From Bacteroides ihuae (GTDB lineage Bacteria > Bacteroidota > Bacteroidia > Bacteroidales > Bacteroidaceae): a stretch of DNA of 64,000 nt. A program made the translations under genes and the position numbers. Each line of letters begins with the position of its first letter. Positions within the stretch are counted from its first letter, which is position 1. Under the pieces are notes generated by a model that was given only the letters and a program-made list of their open reading frames with translations, was not told the origin of the DNA and made no database searches. Where the stretch lies: NCBI RefSeq assembly GCF_900104585.1, contig NZ_FNVX01000005.1, positions 248,001-312,000 of the forward strand, in the 5' to 3' direction. Positions 9,066-18,865 of this stretch are shown here, in pieces.

Positions 9066-11510
9066 CTATAGTTTAACTACAACTTTTTTTCCACTATAAG
9101 TTACAGCTTTATCCATTTTATCACCTGCGGCTACAACTACAACACTAAATTTACGAGTTGTAAGCATTCCCGGGAATGAGCCTTTACGGTCATTAATAGT
9201 TAATGACTTCTTTGCATCGTTCCAAGTAAAAGTTATCGTAGAATATACACCCTTTTCGTAGTTATAATTATCATTTTCATCTTCGTACAATGTAAACTCA
9301 CCATTAGCTCCGGGGTAAATGCGAATTTCCAGGTTATCCCATTTCTTTTCGGTAGCATACTGTACTTGTGGCCCAAAAGGAACTATACTTCCAGATTTAA
9401 TGTACAAAGGAATTTCATCGATTGTTGTTGCTCTTACTATTTCCTGACCACCATTAATTTTCTCGTTAGTCCAGAAATCGTACCATGAAGTGCCTTCGGG
9501 TAAATACACTTTTGTTGATTTAGCCTCGCTAAAGTTCACAGATTGTTCCTTATTTTCGCTATTTGCATCTTTTTTATCCCAACCGGTTTCAGCATTTGCT
9601 CTTAAAATAGTTTCCGGGGTATATTGCGCATTAATAATAGGAGCTACCAATATTGATTTACCAAACATATACTCATTGTCCATGTCTATAACTTTCTTAT
9701 CATTAAAGTCCATCACCAAGGCACGCATAATGGTAGATTGGCTATTCGTAACCGACCAAGCAGTAGAGTAAATGTATGGCAAGAATGAATAACGCAAATC
9801 AATTGTTTTTGCTATCGCATCGTAGATCGTCTCGCCTTTTTTACCAAAGTTATATATTTCTCTTGGAATATCAGTACCATGCGAACGCATCATAGGGGTA
9901 AATGCTCCGAACTGGAGCCAACGAACATACAATTCTTGAAATGAAGGATTCTTCGCTCCTTCGCTCCATCCTCTGTTATAAGCACTTGCAAAAAAACCGC
10001 CAATATCAGTATTCCAGTATGGAATTGCGCTCATCGAAAAGTTGAGGCCTGCAGGTATTTGATTGCGTAACGATTGCCAAGATGAGTTGACATCGCCAGA
10101 CCATGTATTGGCTCCATAACGTTGTTGTCCTGCAAAAGCAGAACGAGTAAGGATAAATACACGTTTATCGGAACTTGCAGCACGTTGGTGTTCTGCAACT
10201 CCTCCTACTGTCATCAATGGGAATGCGTTGCGTACCTTACGGAATGAGCCAAGATACGTTTTAAGATCGAAATCGGAAGGTTTGAAATCCAGATGGTCAG
10301 GTTCTGAAGAATCCATCCACCATCCGTCAATACCCAACGAGAAAAGTCCTTTGTCCAGATGTCTCCAGTATATATCGCGAGCTTCGGGGTTATATGGGTC
10401 ATAAGGCTGAACACCAGATGGATATTCGCGGTTTGGAGGCCATGTCTCTAATCCCGATTGTGGCCATGTACCAAAGTTCAGAAGCATACCTTTCGGCTGC
10501 ATTTCGCGAAATTGCTTTGTTTGAGGGCCAAATGAAGACCAAATGGAAATAATCACATGCGCATTCATATTGTGAATATCATCTACCATTTTCTTTGGAT
10601 TAGGGAATTCTGTGTTGAGAAATTCCATGGCATTCCACAAGTAATTATTGCCCCAGTATTGCCAATCCTGAATGATTCCATCGAGTGGCACACCTATTTC
10701 ACGGTATCTTTTAACTATTCCCACTAGTTCGTTTTGACTTTTGTAGCGTTCTTTACTTTGCCAGTAACCAAAAGTCCACAATGGAAACATTGGAGCTTGT
10801 CCTGTGAGTTCGCGCATGCTGGCAATTGATCCATCAATATTTCCACCAAGCATAAAGTAATAATCAATACAATCGCCAACATCTGATTTGAATGAGGTGC
10901 TTTCCGGCTTATCTTCAAATACTGTTGGGGAATAATTATCCCAGAATAAACCGTAACCTTTTGTAGAAACAAGGAAAGGAACGTAGTCGTCAGTATTTCC
11001 CTGTACCATGTTGATTCTTGCGTTACGCAGCGATAATTTACCTCGTTGTTGTTGACCCAGACCATAAATAGCTTCGTCCTTGTCAAGTGTAAACGATTGA
11101 TTAATGGTATAAGTTTCTGATCCTGCATCATTGAAATCAGTAAATGTTGCACCCGATTCTTTCTCGCTTAAAAGTTGTGCTCCGGCAAGAGTAGCATAGG
11201 ATATTTTACCCGACTTAACGTTGACATCAACTTTCATCTTTTGGCTTTTCAACGAAATAACGTCTCCTCGTCGACTAATTGCAAGCTTTGTAGCTTGTGG
11301 CTTCTTAACGACAGTTAAGCTCTCTTTAGTGAAAGCTTGTCCAATAGGTGATTTTATAACCCTAACAATGGAAGGTCCGTAAAACTGAATTTCAACATCG
11401 ATTGAGTCGATTTTTATTTTTAAACCTAAATCCGTTTTCTGATACGATTGCGCTTGGCTACCAGTAGCAAAAACTATTAGTAATGAAAGTATTAAACTGA
11501 TTTTCTTCAT
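9066..11510 (-). CDS. GH31 alpha-xylosidase/alpha-glucosidase, no PA14 insert
   Basis: Second family 31 enzyme of the operon, 814 aa with a signal peptide (MKKISLILSLLIVFATGSQAQ). Domain order is N-terminal beta-sandwich (about 25-235), catalytic barrel (about 240-590), then C-terminal beta domains. Nucleophile Asp400 is in GWWMDSSEPD and acid/base Asp473 in WSGDVNSSW. It shares the ILTRSAF.GQQRYG core with the truncated GH31 at the left window edge but lacks the PA14 insertion, so the two probably act on different linkages or chain lengths. Alpha-xylosidase activity is inferred from the locus. The gap to the GH29 start is 20 bp. Confidence 0.9.
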   Translation of the reverse strand: MKKISLILSLLIVFATGSQAQSYQKTDLGLKIKIDSIDVEIQFYGPSIVRVIKSPIGQAFTKESLTVVKKPQATKLAISRRGDVISLKSQKMKVDVNVKSGKISYATLAGAQLLSEKESGATFTDFNDAGSETYTINQSFTLDKDEAIYGLGQQQRGKLSLRNARINMVQGNTDDYVPFLVSTKGYGLFWDNYSPTVFEDKPESTSFKSDVGDCIDYYFMLGGNIDGSIASMRELTGQAPMFPLWTFGYWQSKERYKSQNELVGIVKRYREIGVPLDGIIQDWQYWGNNYLWNAMEFLNTEFPNPKKMVDDIHNMNAHVIISIWSSFGPQTKQFREMQPKGMLLNFGTWPQSGLETWPPNREYPSGVQPYDPYNPEARDIYWRHLDKGLFSLGIDGWWMDSSEPDHLDFKPSDFDLKTYLGSFRKVRNAFPLMTVGGVAEHQRAASSDKRVFILTRSAFAGQQRYGANTWSGDVNSSWQSLRNQIPAGLNFSMSAIPYWNTDIGGFFASAYNRGWSEGAKNPSFQELYVRWLQFGAFTPMMRSHGTDIPREIYNFGKKGETIYDAIAKTIDLRYSFLPYIYSTAWSVTNSQSTIMRALVMDFNDKKVIDMDNEYMFGKSILVAPIINAQYTPETILRANAETGWDKKDANSENKEQSVNFSEAKSTKVYLPEGTSWYDFWTNEKINGGQEIVRATTIDEIPLYIKSGSIVPFGPQVQYATEKKWDNLEIRIYPGANGEFTLYEDENDNYNYEKGVYSTITFTWNDAKKSLTINDRKGSFPGMLTTRKFSVVVVAAGDKMDKAVTYSGKKVVVKL

Positions 11511-11559
11511 AAAATTAGTTATTAGTTAATCTATTTGTTTTAATATTCATATGTTTAAT

Positions 11560-12147
11560 TTACAGCAACTTATAAACTTTAATCACGACATAAGGTTCCT
11601 CGCCAGGTTTCAACTCGGGTATTATTAATGTTCCAATAAAGATAGCATGATTAAGATAATCGTAAAGGCTATCTTTTGGTGCTTCTAAATCAAGAACAGA
11701 CTTGCAATAGAAAGTCTTAGTTTTTGCATCGGTATGAATCAATGCCTTATTAACGACCTGAATTACATATCTATCATCTGTTTTCAGTAGATAACGAGCA
11801 TCTAGTTCAGTGTCTCCATCGGGACGAACCAATTGACTGTCTTCTCCACCAGATAAGACTTCGCCTCTTATTTTTGGGCCGATAAATGTTCCTCCTGTAA
11901 TCGGAATAACTCTTTTAACACCACGCTTGCTTTCGCCCACGGTTATTATATTAGCAATTTTCACCTTTGCTTCCCACATAAATTCAGTCTTGAAATCTTG
12001 GTAATTATTCCCATAATCTCCAATACTAACATTCTGGCCACTCAACGTTGGTGAATATAAAAAAAACACTGTTAATATATTGACAGTCAAAATCATCTTA
12101 GAAATTGATTTCTCTGCTTCAGTATATGTGCTTTTTGTTAGTTGCAT
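11560..12147 (-). CDS. Secreted DUF3237 family protein
   Basis: Small 195-aa exported protein of the DUF3237 family, whose members form a compact beta-barrel and mostly have no assigned function. Visible family signatures are an N-terminal strand with KVKI/GESKRGVKRVIPITGG, a central GGEDSQLVRPDGDTELDARY segment, and LLKTDDRYVIQVVNKA. A hydrophobic stretch (MILTVNILTVFFLYSPTLSGQ) starting at residue 18 acts as signal peptide; ATG 12096 is an alternative start. It lies inside the enzyme operon, 49 bp before GH31 and 57 bp after GH27, so it is co-transcribed with exo-glycosidases. A catalytic or sugar-binding accessory role is inference only. Confidence 0.75.
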   Translation of the reverse strand: MQLTKSTYTEAEKSISKMILTVNILTVFFLYSPTLSGQNVSIGDYGNNYQDFKTEFMWEAKVKIANIITVGESKRGVKRVIPITGGTFIGPKIRGEVLSGGEDSQLVRPDGDTELDARYLLKTDDRYVIQVVNKALIHTDAKTKTFYCKSVLDLEAPKDSLYDYLNHAIFIGTLIIPELKPGEEPYVVIKVYKLL

Positions 12148-12204
12148 TTTGCGTGTTTGTTTATTGAGTTAGATTATCTCTCCTTATTTATATGTTATAG
12201 CATA

Positions 12205-14001
12205 TTAACGTAAAGGACTGATTCTATATAATCCGGCACCATGTTGAGATAATTCGCGACTGAAACTTTTTTTGAAAGTACCCAGATCTTTGTGACTCCA
12301 CAAATCGCGTACTCTGGTTTTACCTTTTACACCTATGGCTTCGAAAATTACTTTTACATTAGCGGTTTCGGGAAGAACAATTGCTCCTTTGCTAACAAGG
12401 ACCCCAAAAACAACCGAACCATTCATCGTTACAACCCCAGTTGCCGTAAAAGTATCATAACCTTCCGGCAATTCATAAATTATAATGGATTCACCATGGG
12501 TGCCAATACCCTCAGCTGGTTTATCATCTATAATAATCGGTTTATTGTCGCATGTTCGGTTCACATGTGTTTCTCCCCATCCGGCAGTAGCACTGATCCA
12601 TTTCATCTTGGTAAGTTTAAGGTCTCCTTTTGGCCCATGAAGAATAGGATCGACCCACACTACATGATCCCAGTCGAAACCATTTCCACCATCTTTAACG
12701 AATAATACGAGTTTCTTTCCGTCTTTCACTGATACCTCTATCTTTTGAGAACTACCCTTACCTGCAATTAATGGGCTTGCATAGTCGGCATTGTTGAAAT
12801 CAATATTGTCTCCTTTGCTTTGCGCATTGAAAAGTGCCACATATTTATCTTTACTATTAGGTATATCAGCAGTCCATACTATCAGGTTTTTATCACGAGA
12901 TACCTGACGGTTGTTTGTACTTTGCTGGTTTACCTTCAACATCTCGGGGTTGGTGAGCATTTGTTTGGTAAAGTCATCAAGCTTAGTCATATCTCCACCG
13001 AAAATAAGTGGTGAACGGCCAATTGCCCACATGCTCATAAGCGTGTATTGTTCATTCTTAGTGAAGTTGGTAGGGCGTTTGAAATCAATCATTCCAATCG
13101 GAAGCATATCGGCATCCGGAAAATGTCCGGGTCCACGGTATGGGGTCCAGGCATCCATCCGCTCGAACATAGCTAACAACAACCCCCATCTATCCCAGAA
13201 GTCATCAGTAATACGCCACATATTGGCATGGTTCATTACATGCTCACCGGCTGTAATTGGCGTTGCGCCCGGAGACAAACTTAAAATTATCGGGCGAGCA
13301 GTTTTGTCAATAGCATTGCGGAGCGCTTCAATTTCGGCTTTTTGAACATCGTCGTAAGGACGCGAAATGTCGTCACACTTTATAAAATCGACTCCCCAAT
13401 CGGCATACATCTGAATAATTGAATTATAGTAAGCCTGACCTTCGGGTTTAGTCGCATCAACGCCATACATATCGGGGTTCCATGCACAACGGGAGTTCGT
13501 TAATGCAATATCCTGAGCCTTTACCGTTGTACCGAGCACAGGAGTGTTTTTTTCAACAGCCTGACGAGGAATACCACGCATAATATGGATTCCAAATTTC
13601 AGTCCTTTTGAATGCACATAATCAGCAAGAGTCTTAAATCCTTTACCATCGATCGCTGAAGGGAATTTTTTCACTCCAGGGGTTAAACGTCCGTATTCAT
13701 CCATTGTGAGTACCGCATTGGGATCGTAAGCATGTCCTTTCGCTTCAGGTTCGTACCATTGAATATCCACAGTAAGATATCTATATCCACTTGGCAAAAG
13801 ATACTTTGCCATTGCATCAGCCTGTTCCTTGATTTGTTGTTCGGTTACAGTCGTTCCAAAACAATCCCAACTATTCCATCCCAAGGGTGGAGTCGTTGCC
13901 CATGCGTGATAATTCTTTTTTGGCTGTGCAAGAACAGTCCCTAGAGATGAAGGTAAAAGTAAAGCTAAAGCTAATAGAAAAATATAATATTGTCTTTTCA
14001 T
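12205..14001 (-). CDS. GH27 alpha-galactosidase-type enzyme with C-terminal NPCBM
   Basis: Secreted family 27 glycosidase, 598 aa (signal peptide MKRQYYIFLLALALLLPSSLGTVLA). The barrel begins with PPLGWNSWDCFG at residue 38. The nucleophile is predicted as Asp210 in DFIKCDD and the acid/base as Asp267 in WRITDDFWDRW. A C-terminal NPCBM-like beta-sandwich (about 440-598) contains the typical GIGTHGESIIIYELP segment. GH27 includes alpha-galactosidases and beta-L-arabinopyranosidases. The usual KYD nucleophile motif reads KCD here, which may mark a divergent specificity. A second GH27 with the NPCBM at the other end lies at 20279-22324. Confidence 0.88.
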   Translation of the reverse strand: MKRQYYIFLLALALLLPSSLGTVLAQPKKNYHAWATTPPLGWNSWDCFGTTVTEQQIKEQADAMAKYLLPSGYRYLTVDIQWYEPEAKGHAYDPNAVLTMDEYGRLTPGVKKFPSAIDGKGFKTLADYVHSKGLKFGIHIMRGIPRQAVEKNTPVLGTTVKAQDIALTNSRCAWNPDMYGVDATKPEGQAYYNSIIQMYADWGVDFIKCDDISRPYDDVQKAEIEALRNAIDKTARPIILSLSPGATPITAGEHVMNHANMWRITDDFWDRWGLLLAMFERMDAWTPYRGPGHFPDADMLPIGMIDFKRPTNFTKNEQYTLMSMWAIGRSPLIFGGDMTKLDDFTKQMLTNPEMLKVNQQSTNNRQVSRDKNLIVWTADIPNSKDKYVALFNAQSKGDNIDFNNADYASPLIAGKGSSQKIEVSVKDGKKLVLFVKDGGNGFDWDHVVWVDPILHGPKGDLKLTKMKWISATAGWGETHVNRTCDNKPIIIDDKPAEGIGTHGESIIIYELPEGYDTFTATGVVTMNGSVVFGVLVSKGAIVLPETANVKVIFEAIGVKGKTRVRDLWSHKDLGTFKKSFSRELSQHGAGLYRISPLR

Positions 14002-14042
14002 ATTTGTATTAATAACTAAGGTTGATTCTAGTTAAATGCAGT

Positions 14043-17018
14043 TTATTTAGCATTGTGTTGAAGAGAAGGAACTCCGAAATAACTAAGATGATCGTTATCC
14101 GGGTTTACCACAATTCTCTCTAGAACAAGTTCCGGATCAATCATAAACACTTTCAGCGTGTGGAATCCGGGAGCAGCCACATCCAACTGAACGTCCAACC
14201 AACGAATATTATCAAAAATCTCATTACGACGCAGTTTTCCTGTTCCTACCAATGCAATCTCTTTATTGAGCGGAGGCAGTGGTTTCAATACTTTTGAGTT
14301 AGCCAGATTTGTTGGAGTATATTCGGTAAATGTATCTACCAATCCTTTACGTGCATCAAGAATTTGAGGTTCCCCATTATCAATAGACACAGCAATGCGC
14401 AAACCACGCTCCGGATTAACATCCTGAGTTGGAAGAATACCTATACAAAAAGTCGTTTTGCCTTGTTGATTAAGATACATTTTGTACTCCAAACGAGGAG
14501 CCGTTTTGGGTATTTCACTAGGAGCTGTAACCGGAAAAATTCCCATACAAGCTTCATCTCTACCCAAATCAGGGAGAAGTAACCATTTTGATTTCTTTCC
14601 CGCCACATTGGCATTGAATTTATTGGCTGGTATCGAGAATTCTCCTGTAAGACTTCCGAAATAGGGTTCTGTTGTTACCGGAATTATGGATTTAACAGCA
14701 CTCACCTGAACCTGAACCAAACTATCGCCTTGTCTAATTTCAATCAAACCATCAGCTTTACCAACAGGCAAAGATTCCCAATCAATATCAACTATGATAC
14801 GATTTTCTTTTTCTACAGTGCCTTTAGTTACACTTAATTTAATCCATGAATTATTGGCAACCGCATTGAAAGTGAATGCCCCCGTTCCACGGTTAAATAC
14901 ATCAATATAGTACGGTTTCTTGTTAAGACCATCGAATACGGGTAAAGCAGCTTTTTCTGCCGAAGCTGGCCATGCTTGTTCGCTACCTTCAACGGCAATG
15001 CCCATAGCCGGAGTAGGAAGCGGCGTTACATCAACTACAGCAGGCATCGTACTGGTAAGAGGCATAGACCATATTCTGTAACAGATATGTATGTCAGACA
15101 TCATGTTTTTCCATTTTCCATCTGCCATTGGACCGTTGTAATAATCACTCAATTGTTTATCCAAATCGTAAAGATCACGAACGCGTTTAGCATAATCATT
15201 GGCACTTACACGTCCTTGCTTGGCATAAAGATTATTTTTATCTGCCGCGATGTACATTTCGGCAACACCGGCAGATGCTTTAGTTGGATATAATACCAAC
15301 TGATAATAAGCATCTTGTGCTTCCGGAGCAATTTTAGATTTCAAAGCTTCCGCCTTATTAGCTACGTCACGCCAAAGTTGAATAACACGGTCGCCTTCAT
15401 TATGATTCACAATGCTGAAAATGTTCGGAACCTGAGCTTCAGCTTTTCTCCAAAGATTGTATTTTGGGTATTTAGAAACAATATCTGCAATTTCAACAGC
15501 ATGTTCGCTTCCAAAAGTTTTTGTTGCCCAGTCGATACTGTAATCCATGGTCTTATCAGCAGGCACTGCCTCCGGATTCCATGCATAGTGCATAATAAAG
15601 TCGATAGGAATTTCCTTGGGTTTAAGATCTCCAACGTTTACAACCCAAAGCTTATTGATACCAGATTGGTATGCCAAATTGAACTGCTCGCGTAATTTGG
15701 GTATGGTAGTGGTGTTAACCCAACGATCATTCCATGGTCCTCCATTCATGTCAATGTGATAATACAGACCTCCACCTCCTATTCTGTCTTTTTCTTTTAG
15801 AGGAAGGGTTCGTCGTATATAACCCCAGTTGTTATCGCAAAATAAGAGAATTATATCGTCAGGAACAGTAAGCCCGGCATCATAATATCGCTGAACCTCC
15901 GTAAAAATAGCCCATAGTTGCGGATGATTGGCAGGGTCATCGTTGTACACTTTCCGAATGATATCTCGTTGACTTTTCACTACATTTTGCAACGTTTTTA
16001 TATTTTCCAAGTCTTCACCTTTACCCATAGCTACATCGCCATCACCACGCATACCCATCGTAATCACATTATCATAATTCTTGTTGCGATTGAGGCCTTC
16101 AAACCAAAACTTTTCAAGATTCGCACTGTTTGTAACAAAGTCCCACTCACCGATTTTCTGTTTGCGTTTAGTATATTCTTTTTGCGCCCGCATCATTGGT
16201 TCGTGGTGCGAGTTTCCCATTACAATGCCGTACTCATCTGCCAAAACCGGATTCATTGGATCATCTTCGTTAAATGCATTACCCCACATTGCAGGCCAAA
16301 GAAAGTTGGCTTTCAGACGCAAAAGTAGTTCGAACATGTTTACATACATTTTGGAATTAACGCCACCAAATTTCGCATTGCACCAGCCGGTAAAAGAAGG
16401 CGATTCATCGTTAATAAAAATGCCGCGATATTTTACTTTAGGCGAATCCTGAACAAATCTTCCCGCTTTCACATAGAGTTTATTGCTTTTCTTAGCAGGA
16501 ACATCAGCCCAAAAATACCAGGGCGAAACACCAATTTTTTCTGAGATATCATAAATACCATAAATGGTTCCGCGTTTGTCGGCTCCGGCAACAATCAGAT
16601 TGCCATCTACAGTCTGAATGACGAAAGACTCCCATTGACCTTTGATGTCGGATACGTTAATTTTTCTGTCGGCAATCAATTTGTCTATTAATTTGCTTTT
16701 ACCGATTGTCCCAATTATGATTGAATGTGTTTCGGGTGTTGTTGATTCCTTCACTTTGGAAGCAATGCCTGAGACTTTACGAATGTCGTTACCTAAATTA
16801 TTGGCTGCACGGATTACGCCCTTCCAGTCTGCAGCATCAACGTAGATTGAAGTAGCTTTTCCATTGGCAACAATTGTGAAGGCATTTTTTGATGCCTCGT
16901 GCTGAATATACTGAGATGGAATTCTGTAATTAACCTTATTAGATGCATTAACAGAAAATGATTTAATAAAAATAATCCCTGCAATAAGGAAGAGATGTTT
17001 TCGTTTTATATTATTCAT
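14043..17018 (-). CDS. GH115 xylan alpha-glucuronidase (long form)
   Basis: Family 115 enzyme of 991 aa that would cleave (4-O-methyl-)glucuronic acid from internal xylose residues of glucuronoxylan. The signal peptide is at residues 1-25. An N-terminal domain (about 30-190) is followed by a catalytic barrel with the family motifs FINDESPS (Asp204), WPAMWGNAF, GNSHHEPM (271-274), MRGDGD (323-328), FTEVQ (Glu374) and CDNNWGY. A helical domain, a BACON/Ig-like insertion (about 700-800) and a C-terminal beta-sandwich follow. This family is a strong marker of xylan as the target. It is 150 aa longer than the second GH115 at 60990-63497, mainly because of the Ig-like insertion. It starts 62 bp after the LamG-GH43 stop. 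Confidence 0.93.
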   Translation of the reverse strand: MNNIKRKHLFLIAGIIFIKSFSVNASNKVNYRIPSQYIQHEASKNAFTIVANGKATSIYVDAADWKGVIRAANNLGNDIRKVSGIASKVKESTTPETHSIIIGTIGKSKLIDKLIADRKINVSDIKGQWESFVIQTVDGNLIVAGADKRGTIYGIYDISEKIGVSPWYFWADVPAKKSNKLYVKAGRFVQDSPKVKYRGIFINDESPSFTGWCNAKFGGVNSKMYVNMFELLLRLKANFLWPAMWGNAFNEDDPMNPVLADEYGIVMGNSHHEPMMRAQKEYTKRKQKIGEWDFVTNSANLEKFWFEGLNRNKNYDNVITMGMRGDGDVAMGKGEDLENIKTLQNVVKSQRDIIRKVYNDDPANHPQLWAIFTEVQRYYDAGLTVPDDIILLFCDNNWGYIRRTLPLKEKDRIGGGGLYYHIDMNGGPWNDRWVNTTTIPKLREQFNLAYQSGINKLWVVNVGDLKPKEIPIDFIMHYAWNPEAVPADKTMDYSIDWATKTFGSEHAVEIADIVSKYPKYNLWRKAEAQVPNIFSIVNHNEGDRVIQLWRDVANKAEALKSKIAPEAQDAYYQLVLYPTKASAGVAEMYIAADKNNLYAKQGRVSANDYAKRVRDLYDLDKQLSDYYNGPMADGKWKNMMSDIHICYRIWSMPLTSTMPAVVDVTPLPTPAMGIAVEGSEQAWPASAEKAALPVFDGLNKKPYYIDVFNRGTGAFTFNAVANNSWIKLSVTKGTVEKENRIIVDIDWESLPVGKADGLIEIRQGDSLVQVQVSAVKSIIPVTTEPYFGSLTGEFSIPANKFNANVAGKKSKWLLLPDLGRDEACMGIFPVTAPSEIPKTAPRLEYKMYLNQQGKTTFCIGILPTQDVNPERGLRIAVSIDNGEPQILDARKGLVDTFTEYTPTNLANSKVLKPLPPLNKEIALVGTGKLRRNEIFDNIRWLDVQLDVAAPGFHTLKVFMIDPELVLERIVVNPDNDHLSYFGVPSLQHNAK

Positions 17019-17080
17019 ATGAAAATTATTATTTACAGCTTATTCTAAATCATTTCTATTCATTGTCTCTTAATTCGTTT

Positions 17081-18853
17081 TTATTTTTTCGCAGGTACAC
17101 TTATTCCTTCAGTTGTAAGTTTGATTGGTTTAATGCTTCCGTCAGGATTAAAGTAAAGGTATTCTGCACATACCTGACGTCTGCAATCGCCACCCGGAGT
17201 TCCGTTCAACGTATAAGAACCATCGTGGTAAAAGAAATACCATTGATTTTTGAATTCGATGATCGATGGATGAATAGTGAAACCATACTTTGCCGGACCG
17301 GTTAGTAATCCTCCATAGGTCCATGGACCGTTAATATTCTTAGCAGAAGAATAGGCTATTTGCTCAGCCTGCACTCCCGGGGCATCGGCGGCATATACCA
17401 TGTAATAGAAATCACCCCGTTTGAAAAGCCATGGACCTTCCGAATAATTTCTGAATGGAACTTTGGTAACAGGACCATCGATCTCAACCATATTGCGTTT
17501 CAGTTTCACCATGTAACAGTCGCCATTGCCCCAAGCCATCCATGGAGTGCCATCGGCATCAATAAGAACAGTGGGATCAATATCTGAATTCGGTCTATGT
17601 GAATCTTTGGTCATATCGTCGGTGATCAGAGGCTTGCCGGGTAGCGCTTCCTTGAATGGACCGGTAGGGTTATCGCTTACAGCTACAGTAATAAAGTGGC
17701 CATTTTTCCCATCCAATGTGACATAGTCGTAGAATTTCCTGTCCTTCTCAATCACTTGTGCAGCCCAGGAAGCTCCACCGTATGCGTTTACGAAATCTTT
17801 TGCGGCCAAAACAGGACCATGCGCCTTCCAGTTCTTCATATCTGTTGTAGAGTAACACAGCCAACTTGGCATATTGAACCATCCACCAACCGAAGCAGCA
17901 TCCTGACCTACGTATGCATAAACAGTACTGCCAATAACAGTCATTGCAGGATCAGCTGTAAAGAAGTCTGTGAAAAGCGGATTTTGACCCGTTACACGAG
18001 GCATTGCCTCGCCAGAAATTTTAACCTCATCTATCGCCCCATCAAGTACTTGGAGACTATTAGGAAAGCCTCCTGGAAATCCACGTCCAATTACCCACAT
18101 ACCTGCATTGCGATTTAAAGCCGAACCCTTGAAGGAAATTGTAGATGACTTTCCGAAGTTAGCTTGACCTGAAGGTTTCACTTCAAAGCGAAGTTGAGTT
18201 TGTCCACTCTTTGAATCATAGTCAGCTTGAGCACGAACATTATACCACTTGCCCGCTTCTACTTCATCTCCTGCTACAATACGACGAGGTATGCCGTCAG
18301 CACACATAACCTCAACAAAGTATTTTTTATACATATTGTCAAAGCCAATGGACAAATCGCCTACCAACTGCCCTTTCGCTCCTTCTTTGCAAAGATAAAC
18401 CTGCTCAGTACCAAGTAAGTTACACTTCAAACTGGCCTCTATCGCCCAGCTTTTCTGCATATCGTAATAAGCCAATGGGCGATCGAATGTCACCACATAC
18501 TCACCGTTTTTCAAGGAAAGTGAGCGGGTGTTCAGTTTACCATCAACCTGAACACTCGGGACATTGTCGGAAAAAACATTTGGTGATGTTCTTGAACCTT
18601 GTACTTGCAGGAAATTCCCTTTGCCTGACTCATCAAATACAAATGGCTGTGGCTCAATTGGACCACGGTTACCAGCAGTTAGAGCCTGACCTACTATAGG
18701 GGCTGATACAGAATCATCTTTGAGGTGTTTTATTTGTTCAAAGTTCCAATGAGCGAGAACCTCTCTCTGGCTGTATACATTGGTAACCGAAGCCAATATT
18801 AAAGTACTGAGAACAAATACCTGTTTATACGAGCAAATACTTTTTATATTCAT
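17081..18853 (-). CDS. LamG-GH43 glycosidase (arabinofuranosidase/xylosidase)
   Basis: Secreted 590-aa protein with a signal peptide (1-29), an N-terminal laminin-G/concanavalin-like beta-sandwich (about 32-285) and a C-terminal GH43 five-bladed propeller (about 290-585). The GH43 triad is visible: base Asp301 in FTADPAM, pKa-modulating Asp426 in SDIDPTVLID and acid Glu472 in YSEGPWLFK. It would release arabinofuranose or xylose from xylan side chains in the periplasm. The LamG domain at the N-terminus sets it apart from the two GH43-CBM6 enzymes upstream. It is separated by 12 bp from the preceding GH43-CBM6 gene, so translational coupling is likely. Confidence 0.88.
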   Translation of the reverse strand: MNIKSICSYKQVFVLSTLILASVTNVYSQREVLAHWNFEQIKHLKDDSVSAPIVGQALTAGNRGPIEPQPFVFDESGKGNFLQVQGSRTSPNVFSDNVPSVQVDGKLNTRSLSLKNGEYVVTFDRPLAYYDMQKSWAIEASLKCNLLGTEQVYLCKEGAKGQLVGDLSIGFDNMYKKYFVEVMCADGIPRRIVAGDEVEAGKWYNVRAQADYDSKSGQTQLRFEVKPSGQANFGKSSTISFKGSALNRNAGMWVIGRGFPGGFPNSLQVLDGAIDEVKISGEAMPRVTGQNPLFTDFFTADPAMTVIGSTVYAYVGQDAASVGGWFNMPSWLCYSTTDMKNWKAHGPVLAAKDFVNAYGGASWAAQVIEKDRKFYDYVTLDGKNGHFITVAVSDNPTGPFKEALPGKPLITDDMTKDSHRPNSDIDPTVLIDADGTPWMAWGNGDCYMVKLKRNMVEIDGPVTKVPFRNYSEGPWLFKRGDFYYMVYAADAPGVQAEQIAYSSAKNINGPWTYGGLLTGPAKYGFTIHPSIIEFKNQWYFFYHDGSYTLNGTPGGDCRRQVCAEYLYFNPDGSIKPIKLTTEGISVPAKK

Positions 18854-18865
18854 AAAATAGTTTGA

